From Pseudomonadota bacterium (GTDB lineage Bacteria > Pseudomonadota > Alphaproteobacteria > Rhizobiales > Devosiaceae), in the NCBI GenBank assembly GCA_023433775.1, contig JAEYTY010000029.1:1-17193 (forward strand): a DNA stretch of 17,193 nt, in the 5' to 3' direction. The position numbers and the translations under genes were made by a program. The notes below the pieces were generated by a model, which saw nothing but the letters and a program-made list of their open reading frames with translations, was not told the DNA's origin and made no database searches. Positions 1 to 7,246 of the stretch are shown here, piece after piece (position 1 is the stretch's first letter; the number at the start of each line of letters is the position of its first letter).

Positions 1-1
1 G

Positions 2-535
2 GGCTGGTTGCTGTCGGGCATCGCCTATGGCGACCGTCTTGGCGACGAGGATTTTGCCGCCGCCCATAGCCTCGATCGGCAGCGCGCCTTGCAGATCGTC
101 TGTCTCATGGTCGGCAGTGATGCCAAGGCATTTCGGCGTATGGCCAATGAATATGCCATTGGCCAAGCCCGGCAGGAATCATGCAAGGAAGACTACAAGC
201 TCGTCGACCAGAGCCTTCTGGCGCTGCTGAACGCCGATCTCGGGGAGAGTGAGGCCGGCACTGTGGTTCATGTGACCTATCACGACCCTGGCCCGAAGCT
301 GAAATCGTCCGCCAGCGCCTTCCGTCGCAGCGGCGTCATGGACGGCGTGGCCGATGAATTGCGCCAGAACTACAGCCTAAAGCGACCCGTCCGCTTCACC
401 GCGCAGCGCTGCGGCGAAGCCAATGCCTATTATGACCGGGACAGCGTCGAAGTCATCTTCTGCTACGAGCTGTTTGAGGAATACCAGACGGTTTACGCCG
501 ACGAACTGGCAAATTCCCGGAGCGCGCGACGCTGA
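2..535 (+). CDS. DUF4344-type putative metallopeptidase, C-terminal part (5' cut by window edge)
   Basis: The reading frame is open from the first bases, so the true start, signal peptide and any metal-binding helix lie upstream. The visible part aligns along its whole length with the next gene: a GW, then HSLDRQRALQIVCLMVG, a Cys near the middle (QESCKED), then RCGEANAYYD and IFCYELFEEY. The same blocks occur in the downstream paralogue (HSLDIQRAYAMVCLMVG, QCGEANAYYD, SYCYELAEDL), so this is the first half of a tandem duplication. All four cysteines of the mature region are shared, which fits two disulfides in an exported protein. The family is DUF4344, predicted zinc peptidases of unknown substrate. 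A TTG at position 8 is a possible codon but not the real start. Whether this copy keeps HEXXH cannot be seen. Family assignment is fairly sure; function is unknown. Confidence 0.75.
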   Translation, partial: GWLLSGIAYGDRLGDEDFAAAHSLDRQRALQIVCLMVGSDAKAFRRMANEYAIGQARQESCKEDYKLVDQSLLALLNADLGESEAGTVVHVTYHDPGPKLKSSASAFRRSGVMDGVADELRQNYSLKRPVRFTAQRCGEANAYYDRDSVEVIFCYELFEEYQTVYADELANSRSARR

Positions 536-561
536 AATAATAACGAAATCAGTGCCTTTTC

Positions 562-585
562 GGAGGCTGCAATAGTGCCGCCTCC
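562..585 (+). promoter_or_regulatory. Stem-loop in leader of the second DUF4344 gene
   Basis: GGAGGC (562-567) and GCCTCC (580-585) are exact inverted repeats. Inside them GC/GC (569-570 with 577-578) can extend the stem across one mismatch, leaving loop AATAGT. No T-run follows, so it is not a classical terminator. It ends 6 nt before the GGAG that serves the ATG at 604 and could affect processing or translation of the second gene. Structure is visible; function is inferred. Confidence 0.3.
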
Positions 586-603
586 ATGCTTGGAGAAAAA
601 CGA

Positions 604-1443
604 ATGAAATCCCTGGGGGCAGGCATCGCCATTCTGGCGTGCGTGTTTGGTTTGGCTGGCGGCGCTGCGGCGCAGGAGATCGATGAGCAAATCCTTGGCG
701 AAGCCATGGATTTTGCCATGCATGACGCAACCTTCACCATGTACCACGAGATCGGTCACATGCTGGTGGGTGAGCTGGGCCTGCCCGTGCTGGGCAAGGA
801 AGAGGACGCCGCCGATGCGCTGGCGACGATCATCCTGCTGATCGATGAAAGCGACGAAAACAGCTATAATGCGCTGATCGATGCTGCCGACGGCTGGTAC
901 TATAACGCCGTCAAATCCACGGGTTCGGGCGTCGAGGAATTCTCCTATTACGACGAGCACAGCCTCGATATCCAGCGCGCCTATGCCATGGTCTGCCTTA
1001 TGGTCGGCAAGGACCCAGAGGCCTTTGGCGAAACCGCCGACAATTACGAGCTGGACGCCGACCAGCAGGAGAATTGCGGCTATACCTTCCAGCAGTCACT
1101 CGACGCCTGGATGACCCTGCTCGGTCCGCACGAAACCAGCGACGAAAACGTCTCGGCCCCGATCGAGGTCATCTATGAAGATGCGGGCGACTACGAAGAT
1201 TTCGCCCAGGCCCTCAAGGATCGCGGCATTCTGGAACACGCCGCGCAACTGATCACCGAAAGCTATGCCCTGCCCGGCCCGGTCACCTTCCGCGCCATGC
1301 AGTGCGGCGAGGCCAATGCCTATTACGACCCAAGCAACAGCGAAGTGAGCTATTGCTATGAATTGGCTGAGGACCTCTACAATCTCTACATTTACGACAT
1401 CATCGGCTGGGGTGACACCGGCGAGGATGGCGCGGAAGAATAA
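604..1443 (+). CDS. Exported DUF4344-type putative metallopeptidase
   Basis: This is a 279-residue protein with a signal peptide (residues 1-24, hydrophobic core IAILACVFGLAGG, probable cleavage after AAAQ). HEIGH at 48-52 is a zincin HEXXH motif, followed by GKEEDAAD at 64-71, which likely supplies a further acidic metal ligand as in DUF4344 families. Mature-region cysteines at 131, 158, 234 and 251 are all conserved in the upstream paralogue and suggest two disulfides in the periplasm or outside the cell. The protein is notably acidic, especially the C-terminal tail (GDTGEDGAEE). An ATG 18 nt upstream (586) is in frame, but ATG 604 has GGAG 8 nt before it and gives a standard signal peptide, so I chose 604. 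It lies 68 nt after its paralogue and is probably co-transcribed. Substrate and role are unknown; peptidase activity is inferred from the motif only. Confidence 0.82.
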   Translation: MKSLGAGIAILACVFGLAGGAAAQEIDEQILGEAMDFAMHDATFTMYHEIGHMLVGELGLPVLGKEEDAADALATIILLIDESDENSYNALIDAADGWYYNAVKSTGSGVEEFSYYDEHSLDIQRAYAMVCLMVGKDPEAFGETADNYELDADQQENCGYTFQQSLDAWMTLLGPHETSDENVSAPIEVIYEDAGDYEDFAQALKDRGILEHAAQLITESYALPGPVTFRAMQCGEANAYYDPSNSEVSYCYELAEDLYNLYIYDIIGWGDTGEDGAEE

Positions 1444-1463
1444 TCCGCATAGGTGAAGCGCGC

Positions 1464-2081
1464 TCAGCTGAACCCGACATAGCGTCCGGGACGATGGTTG
1501 AGCGCGATGATCATGTTGAGCACCAGCGCCCCGAGGATTGAATAGATCACCCGGTCCCAGGGTAGCACGAAGAAGGCGATGACCAGGATGACGGCATCCA
1601 CGCCGAGCTGAAAATAGCCAGCGCGGATGCCGAATTTTTCCTGAAGATAGAGCGCCAGAATATTGATGCCGCCGACACTGGCCTTGTGCCGGAACAGCGA
1701 GAGAATGCCGAGGCCGATCAGACCGCCGCCGACAAGCGCGGCAAACAGGGGATTGATCTGGTCGATACCGATCCAGCCCGGAATTTGCGTCGCAAACCAG
1801 GACACGAGCGCCACGCTCACCATGGTCTTGATGGCAAAGGGCCAGCCCATGCGCAGGATGGCCAGCAGGTAGAATGGCAGGTTGATGGCAAAGAACAGCC
1901 ATCCGAATGAAATGCCGGTCACATACTGCAACAGCAGGGCCAGCCCGGCGCTGCTGCCCGTGGTCAGCTGCGCTTCCGCATAAAAAGCAATGCCGAGCGA
2001 GACCAGCATGGTGCCGATCAGGATGGCGAAAACATCTTCATGCCAGAGGTGACGACTGGGCGTCGAAAGGTCGGGTGTCAT
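1464..2081 (-). CDS. YitT-like (DUF161) multi-pass membrane protein, short form
   Basis: A 205-residue, very hydrophobic protein with five or six membrane segments. It has the two internally similar blocks of the YitT/DUF161 family: TTGSSAGLALLLQY followed by TGISFGWLFFAINLPFYLLA, and ASVGGINILALYLQ followed by EKFGIRAGYFQLGVD. The family is thought to be membrane transporters, but substrates are not established. Many YitT proteins are near 280 residues with a C-terminal cytoplasmic DUF2179 domain; this one stops after the last membrane helix (NHRPGRYVGFS), so that domain is absent. An upstream in-frame codon would add 13 residues, but the ATG at 2081 overlaps the holC stop as ATGA, the classic coupled arrangement, so I chose it. 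It converges on the DUF4344 gene with only 20 nt between the stops. Family call is good; function unknown. Confidence 0.8.
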   Translation of the reverse strand: MTPDLSTPSRHLWHEDVFAILIGTMLVSLGIAFYAEAQLTTGSSAGLALLLQYVTGISFGWLFFAINLPFYLLAILRMGWPFAIKTMVSVALVSWFATQIPGWIGIDQINPLFAALVGGGLIGLGILSLFRHKASVGGINILALYLQEKFGIRAGYFQLGVDAVILVIAFFVLPWDRVIYSILGALVLNMIIALNHRPGRYVGFS

Positions 2082-2524
2082 GCCTTTTTCACCCAGCGCC
2101 CTGCCGGATCCTGCTGCCAATAGGTGACCTCATTGCCCGCCTTGAGCGCTTTCCAGGCCACTCGGGCTTCGGCGACGGCATCCGGATCGAGCCCGGAAAA
2201 CATATAGACAATGCGCTGATAGCCCTCTGCCGATTGCGGCACGGCGCGATCCACGAAAAACCGCACGCTGGCGCCGTTCGGGTTTTCGCTGCCGGTGGTC
2301 AGGAGGATTGGCTGGTGCGCATCGGTCTCCTGGCCATCAATGCCATGGGGCAGAAAGCTGTCGTCCCGATAGCTCCAGAGATGGGCGTCGAGCGCCTCGG
2401 CTCGCTCGCGCGATCCGACCTCGATCACCGCGCGCCAACCCCGCTCCAGCGTCTTTTCCAGCAATTGCGGGACGACGGCCTCAAGAGCGCGTGTTTCGAG
2501 GTGATAAAACAGAACTTCAGCCAT
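2078..2524 (-). CDS. holC: DNA polymerase III subunit chi
   Basis: A 148-residue protein matching HolC in length and pattern: MAEVLFYHLETRALE at the start, then a helix with LLEKTLERGWRAVI, the block LDAHLWSYRDDSFLPHG typical of chi, and the middle block QPILLTTGSENPNGA, ending in WQQDPAGRWVKKA. Chi is the clamp-loader accessory subunit that contacts single-strand DNA-binding protein and links it to the replisome in the cytoplasm. The start ATG has AAGGTG a few bases upstream. It is transcribed divergently from lptF with about 180 nt between start codons. In many Rhizobiales the aminopeptidase gene pepA sits between lptF and holC; here it is missing. The gene overlaps the YitT-like gene by 4 nt. 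Confidence 0.9.
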   Translation of the reverse strand: MAEVLFYHLETRALEAVVPQLLEKTLERGWRAVIEVGSRERAEALDAHLWSYRDDSFLPHGIDGQETDAHQPILLTTGSENPNGASVRFFVDRAVPQSAEGYQRIVYMFSGLDPDAVAEARVAWKALKAGNEVTYWQQDPAGRWVKKA

Positions 2525-2702
2525 ACGGGCACCTTACCGCCCTGCCATGCGTGATGCCAGTGGTTCGCAAGCGCTGCAAACAGGCAACAGCATGACATTC
2601 GACTGGCTTCAGGTGAGCCTCTGCGATTGTCCCTTGCGGCGAACTATTCCATGGTGCGGCCGGTCGCATCGATCCAAGACGAACAGGCAAAATCCGCTCG
2701 GC

Positions 2703-3773
2703 ATGAGAAAGCTCACCACCTATCTGGCGCGCCTGTTTGCCGTGGATGCCGTCATCCTTTTCGGTGTCGTCTGCTTCCTGCTCTGGCTGGTCAATTGCCT
2801 GCGCTCTTTCGAGGTGGTTTCAGTCAAGGGCCAGAACTTTGGCACGCTGGCCGTGCAGGCGCTCTACACCATGCCGCCCCTGGCGCTGTCCTTCTTTTAT
2901 ATCTGCGTCGGCATTGGCATGGTCCGGGCGCTCATGGCGCTCCAGACCAGTCACGAACTTCATATCGTGCATATCAGTCGCGGCCTGGGCGGGCTGTGGC
3001 GCGCGACCGCGCTGGTCGCCGGTCTGGCCGTGGCGGCAGTGTTGCTGCTGGCCCATTATGTCGAGCCGCAGGCCAATAAACGCCTCAATTTCCTTAGCGC
3101 TTCCGTCGCTGCGGACCTTGTGAGTTCCACCCTGCGGCCCAATCGCTTTACCCAGGCGACGCCCGGCGTCATCCTGCTGATTGGCGGGCGCGAGGCGGAT
3201 GGCGAAATCCGCGAGTTCTTCGCCGATGACCGCCGTGACCCCGAACAGCGACGCACCTATATCGCTGAAAACGCACGCGTTTCGACCGATGGCGACCAAT
3301 ATATCATCGAGCTGCGAAACGGCGCGCTGCAATATACCAGCGTCAATGGCCGCTATTCGGAAATCCGCTTCGCCCGCTACGATCTCAGCGTCGAAAGCCT
3401 CAGCCAGCCGGCGCTGGCCGTGGACCGGCTCGGGGAAACCGACAGTTTCGAGCTGATTGGCGAAGCCATTTCAACCGGTACGCTGTCGGAGGCGGCCCTC
3501 AAACGCCTGCTCGACCGCTCCGTCGAAGCGCTGCGGGTCATCGGCATGTGCCTCATGGTGCTCGCCATGGCCGGCTTTCCGAGTGGTCGTCGTGCACGAG
3601 TTCGCCTGCCGCTCGAAGCCATCGTCATGCTGGTGGCGTTTGGCGAACGCGGCATCAGCGCCTATAGCCCGCTTGGAACTGGCACCGGCGCTTTTCTGAT
3701 GATTGCCGGCTCGCTCGCTGTTCTCGCTATGCGCCTCTGGCCGCGCCACCCCTTGGTCGAGGTGGCGGCATGA
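2703..3773 (+). CDS. lptF: LPS export ABC transporter permease LptF
   Basis: A 356-residue LptF/LptG-family permease. Membrane helices lie near residues 12-32, 50-75 and 100-120, then a soluble periplasmic jellyroll-like domain (roughly 125-270, including NGALQYTSVNGRYSEIRFARYDL read in two parts), then three more helices to about 345. With LptG and the LptB ATPase it extracts lipopolysaccharide from the inner membrane and passes it to LptC/LptA/LptD. The frame is open upstream to 2547, but the extra 52 residues are hydrophilic and unlike the family; MRKLTTYLARLFAVD aligns with normal LptF N-termini, so I start at 2703. No strong ribosome site is visible before it. The stop overlaps lptG by ATGA. 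It is the first gene of the lptF-lptG-lptD run and the F assignment rests on position as much as on sequence. Confidence 0.88.
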   Translation: MRKLTTYLARLFAVDAVILFGVVCFLLWLVNCLRSFEVVSVKGQNFGTLAVQALYTMPPLALSFFYICVGIGMVRALMALQTSHELHIVHISRGLGGLWRATALVAGLAVAAVLLLAHYVEPQANKRLNFLSASVAADLVSSTLRPNRFTQATPGVILLIGGREADGEIREFFADDRRDPEQRRTYIAENARVSTDGDQYIIELRNGALQYTSVNGRYSEIRFARYDLSVESLSQPALAVDRLGETDSFELIGEAISTGTLSEAALKRLLDRSVEALRVIGMCLMVLAMAGFPSGRRARVRLPLEAIVMLVAFGERGISAYSPLGTGTGAFLMIAGSLAVLAMRLWPRHPLVEVAA

Positions 3774-4840
3774 CACTCATCGACCGGCTTGTCCTGCAAA
3801 GGCTGGCGACCCGCATCGGGGCGACCGTCTTCATTTTCTACGGTCTCATCGCGCTGGTCGAATCGCTCGACACCTGGCGCTTCAACCACGTCGCCAATGA
3901 ACAGGGCCTGCCCATGGCCGTGCTGATGGTCGCGATGACCGCCGTGCGCTGGACCATCAAGACGCTGCCGGTGACCGTGCTCATGGGCGCCATTCTGGGC
4001 TTTATCGACCTCAAGTCGCGCCACGAGCTGACCGTTATCAAATCGAGCGGAATTTCCATCTGGCGCGCCGTTCGCGCGCCGACGCTGGCCCTGATCCTGA
4101 TCAGCTTCGTCATTGCCCTGGGTGCCGAGACGCTCAGCACCCAGATCAACCGCCAGCTCAATCCGACCCCGCCCGGCCAGGCGGCGCAACTCACCCCGCC
4201 CGGCGAAGTCTGGCTCGAACAGCGCGGCGAGGATGCGCATTACGTGCTGATGGCCAGGTCCATGTCTCCCGGCGGCGCCGTGCTGTCCCAGGTGACGCTC
4301 TTCCATCTGGGCGCAAGCGACATTCCACGCATCGAAGCGAGCGAAGCGCGGCTTGAAGATGGCCGCTGGATTTTGACTGATGCTATCGGGCGCACCCCGG
4401 ATGGTCCGGCACGGCGAATTGCCGATTATTCCGTGCCAACACGCTCCAGCGCCGCCGAAATCAGCCTCAAGCTGGCGTCCACCGAAGACATGACATTTTT
4501 CGAGCTGGGCGCCCTGCTTCAGCGGGGTGTTGCCGACCCCTCGATCCGGGCGGCGGCGACCATGCGGCTCATCAAGCTGATGGCTCTTCCGCTTGTATTA
4601 ACCGGTTCTCTCTTCATTGCTTTTGCGTTTACCGCAGGTTATCGAAGAAGCTCTAATTTTGGTCCCGCGGTTCTCTATGGAATCGTGCTCGGATTTGTTG
4701 TGTTCGTGATTACCGAGATGGCCGACCGTGCCGGGTCGACCGGCGTTCTCGACCCCACGTTTGCGGCAGTCGGACCAGCAATGGTTGCCATCGTTATCGG
4801 CGTAACGGTGTTGCTCCACAAAGAAGACGGACGGACGTGA
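3770..4840 (+). CDS. lptG: LPS export ABC transporter permease LptG
   Basis: A 356-residue partner of LptF with the same layout: helices near residues 15-33, 48-78 and 103-120, a periplasmic domain, and three C-terminal helices from about 270. The cytoplasmic loop block LKSRHELTVIKSSGISIWR (81-99) is the family's coupling region that contacts the LptB ATPase. It acts in the inner membrane as one half of the LptFG channel for lipopolysaccharide. Translation is probably coupled at both ends: ATGA with lptF and GTGA with lptD. From about 4583 to 4700 codon use changes: GTA, TTA, CGA, AGA, TCT, AAT, GGA and TTT cluster, unlike the GC-ending codons of the rest, although the protein sequence stays normal for the family. 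Confidence 0.9.
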   Translation: MTLIDRLVLQRLATRIGATVFIFYGLIALVESLDTWRFNHVANEQGLPMAVLMVAMTAVRWTIKTLPVTVLMGAILGFIDLKSRHELTVIKSSGISIWRAVRAPTLALILISFVIALGAETLSTQINRQLNPTPPGQAAQLTPPGEVWLEQRGEDAHYVLMARSMSPGGAVLSQVTLFHLGASDIPRIEASEARLEDGRWILTDAIGRTPDGPARRIADYSVPTRSSAAEISLKLASTEDMTFFELGALLQRGVADPSIRAAATMRLIKLMALPLVLTGSLFIAFAFTAGYRRSSNFGPAVLYGIVLGFVVFVITEMADRAGSTGVLDPTFAAVGPAMVAIVIGVTVLLHKEDGRT

Positions 4841-7137
4841 CGGTACGAGGCCGACATAATCTTCTGGCCCTGCTGGGCGCGCTGCTCCTCAGCGCGGGCC
4901 TAGGCTATGCGCCGTCGGTTGTTGCGCAAGGTCTCGTGCCCGCCAATTTCTTCAACTCTCCCATTACGCCCGGCGGTACGGCCGGCGTTGAAGCCAACAG
5001 TCTCGAATTTGATTCCACCACACGGATCATCCGCGCCTTTGGCGATGTGGTGCTGACCTATCAGGGCTATACCGTCACCGGCGATACGCTGGTGTTCAAT
5101 CGCGCCACCGATGATGTGCGCATGACCGGTCCGGTCCAGATCATCGACCCCGCCGGCAATGTTCTCGACACCACCGATCTCGAAGTGACCGGGGGGATGA
5201 AGCAGGCCTTCCTCAACGCCCTGACCATTACCTCCTTTGACGGTTCGCGGATCACCGCCGACAGTGCCGATTACGATGCGGTGCTCGAAACCATTCTCGT
5301 CAATGCTGGTTACGCCCCCTGTGGCGAGTGTATCGACAGTCAGGGCCGCAAGATCGGCTGGTCGATGAATGCCGCCCGCATCGTGCAGAATTCGGAAGAT
5401 GGCTCGGTGCTCCTCGAACAGCCTTCGCTGGCAATTTTGGGCGTTCCCGTCGCCTGGGCGCCCTTCCTTTGGCTGCCCAATCTTGATGGCTCAGCCATCG
5501 CCAATCTGCCTACGCCGAAATACGATTATGGCGATCTAACCGGCCACAAGGTGGAAATTCCGGTCACCGCCTATTCCTCGCGCTGGACCGACATCATCCT
5601 CACCCCCACCCTGATGAGCCGTCAGGGCTTCCTGATGGGTGCCGAATGGGTGCAACGGTTTGACCGGGGATCGTTCCAGATCAAGGCTTCGGGTCTTCAC
5701 CAGCGCGACCGTGCCGCCTATGCCGGAACCGTGGGTGACATTGCCTGGCGCGGCGCTATCCAGGCTTCGGGCGAGTTTGTGCCGATCGAGGACTGGAAGG
5801 TGGGCATGGCCTACACGACCTTCTCCGATGCCGCCTATTTGACCGACTATCGGATGACCGTCGGCAAATCGACGGTCAACGAGGTCTATGCCACCCATCT
5901 CACCGCAGACACCTATTTTGACGTCCGCGCCCAACAGTTCAATCTGCTGGGCAATGTGACTGCTGCCCAGCAGGGTGAACAGGCGCGCACCCTGCCCGTC
6001 ATGCGTTTCTCCCATGTTGCCGATCTGGCGCCGGGCATGGGGCGCCTCGAATTTGACGGCCAGTTGCTCAATGTGCAGCGCGATGCGGACATGACCAAAC
6101 TGTCCAATGGCGTGCCCTACACGCTTGGCCATGCCGGCAACAAGACGCGCGCCACCTTCCAGCTGGCCTGGCAGAAGCAGTTGATCGGCGCCGGCGGTTT
6201 TGTCGCTACGCCCTATCTCGGTGGCCGAGCCGACGTCGCCTATTACGATGGCGCGAGCCCGTTGATGGCCGGCCCCACCAGCCTTTTCAGCGCCACGCCC
6301 ATCGCAGCGCTCGACGTCCGCTATCCCCTCATGGCCACCAATGGCGCCGATGTGCACATCGTCGAGCCCATCGTGCAGGCCGTCTATCGCGGCTCGGGCA
6401 CCACCAGTGTCGGCATCACCAATGATGACGCGCAGAGCTTCGTTTTCGACGATACCAACCTTTTCAGCTACAACCGATTCTCGGGCTATGACCGCCAGGA
6501 AACCGGCCTTCGCGCCAATGTCGGCGGCCGCTATCAGGCAAATCTGGCTGACGGCCGCTATGTCGAGATCATGGGCGGGCAGTCCTTCCAGATTGCCGGC
6601 CCCAATGCGTTTGGCACCGTCGATGGCCCCCGGACCGGCGCTGGTGGTGGTGTCGGCAATGCAGCGTCATACGGCGTCCTGGGCGCTTATGCCTCGCTGG
6701 CGCCCGGCATAAAGTTTGGCGGCAAGTTGCAGGTCGATACCGGCACATGGCGCGTCGCGCGCGCCGGCGCAGGCACCCAATATGCCGACGAGGCGGGTTA
6801 CACCGCCACGCTGGATTACAATTACGTCGCCGCCAATCCTGCGGCCGGCACGATCAAGGACCAGCACGAAGTGCTGGGCAGCCTTGGCATCCCGGTGGCC
6901 GAATACTGGCGCGTAAAAGCCAATACCGGATGGGATCTGGCCGGCAATAGCTGGCTGGTGGTCGGCGGTGGCCTTGAATATGACGATGGCTATCTGGCCT
7001 TCGGCGCCAATGCCGCCCGCAATGGCCCGACCCATAACAGCCCAAACGCCACGTCTCTCACCGCCTCTTTCCGCATCAAGGCGCCAGCGGGGCTCAATCT
7101 GGGCTATACGGGCGCAGTGCCAGTCCCGGCATTTTGA
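4837..7137 (+). CDS. lptD: LPS-assembly outer membrane protein LptD
   Basis: A 766-residue protein with signal peptide (1-31, cleavage likely after SVVAQ), an N-terminal OstA/LptA-like beta-jellyroll (about 53-135, GDVVLTYQGYTVTGDTLVF in the middle) and a large C-terminal beta-barrel. The LptD hallmark DDTNLFSYNRFSGYDR occurs near residue 545, and the chain ends in Phe, as outer membrane barrels do. It receives lipopolysaccharide from the periplasmic bridge and inserts it into the outer leaflet, normally with the lipoprotein LptE. Only two cysteines exist, C162 and C165 (CGEC), so the usual disulfide to a C-terminal cysteine cannot form: the expected cysteine position in the C-terminal EYDDGYLAFG block appears to be Gly718. 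GTG start overlaps the lptG stop (GTGA). Identity is sure; lack of the long-range disulfide is the oddity. Confidence 0.93.
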   Translation: MTVRGRHNLLALLGALLLSAGLGYAPSVVAQGLVPANFFNSPITPGGTAGVEANSLEFDSTTRIIRAFGDVVLTYQGYTVTGDTLVFNRATDDVRMTGPVQIIDPAGNVLDTTDLEVTGGMKQAFLNALTITSFDGSRITADSADYDAVLETILVNAGYAPCGECIDSQGRKIGWSMNAARIVQNSEDGSVLLEQPSLAILGVPVAWAPFLWLPNLDGSAIANLPTPKYDYGDLTGHKVEIPVTAYSSRWTDIILTPTLMSRQGFLMGAEWVQRFDRGSFQIKASGLHQRDRAAYAGTVGDIAWRGAIQASGEFVPIEDWKVGMAYTTFSDAAYLTDYRMTVGKSTVNEVYATHLTADTYFDVRAQQFNLLGNVTAAQQGEQARTLPVMRFSHVADLAPGMGRLEFDGQLLNVQRDADMTKLSNGVPYTLGHAGNKTRATFQLAWQKQLIGAGGFVATPYLGGRADVAYYDGASPLMAGPTSLFSATPIAALDVRYPLMATNGADVHIVEPIVQAVYRGSGTTSVGITNDDAQSFVFDDTNLFSYNRFSGYDRQETGLRANVGGRYQANLADGRYVEIMGGQSFQIAGPNAFGTVDGPRTGAGGGVGNAASYGVLGAYASLAPGIKFGGKLQVDTGTWRVARAGAGTQYADEAGYTATLDYNYVAANPAAGTIKDQHEVLGSLGIPVAEYWRVKANTGWDLAGNSWLVVGGGLEYDDGYLAFGANAARNGPTHNSPNATSLTASFRIKAPAGLNLGYTGAVPVPAF

Positions 7138-7189
7138 CCGCGGCCCGGCTTGATTTCCCTATCAGATTTTGGCCGTATTCATCGGGCAA

Positions 7190-7224
7190 TTGACAGCATG
7201 AAGCTGACCCCGCATTGAATGCGG
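7190..7224 (+). promoter_or_regulatory. Candidate surA promoter with overlapping dyad
   Basis: A perfect -35 TTGACA lies at 7190-7195. At 17-18 nt spacing the -10 would be CATTGA or ATTGAA (7213-7219), a poor match. A perfect inverted repeat CCGCAT (7210-7215) TGA ATGCGG (7219-7224) covers this -10 area, so it could be an operator or a 5' leader hairpin. No T-run follows it. The 109-nt gap between lptD and surA is the largest in this operon, which supports an internal promoter. Confidence 0.4.
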
Positions 7225-7246
7225 CATTGGAACGATTGGACCGACC

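Noticed and set aside
1907..2554. 215-codon plus-strand frame over holC and the YitT-like gene
   Set aside because: Opposite strand of holC, whose sequence is family-like along its length.
2547..2702. 52-codon N-terminal extension of lptF
   Set aside because: Hydrophilic and unlike LptF; the protein family begins at the ATG at 2703.
5536..6357. 273-codon open frame on the minus strand inside lptD
   Set aside because: It is fully antisense to a well-supported gene, has no recognisable domain, and its composition (many Gly, His, Asp, Ala) is typical of the reverse strand of GC-rich coding DNA.
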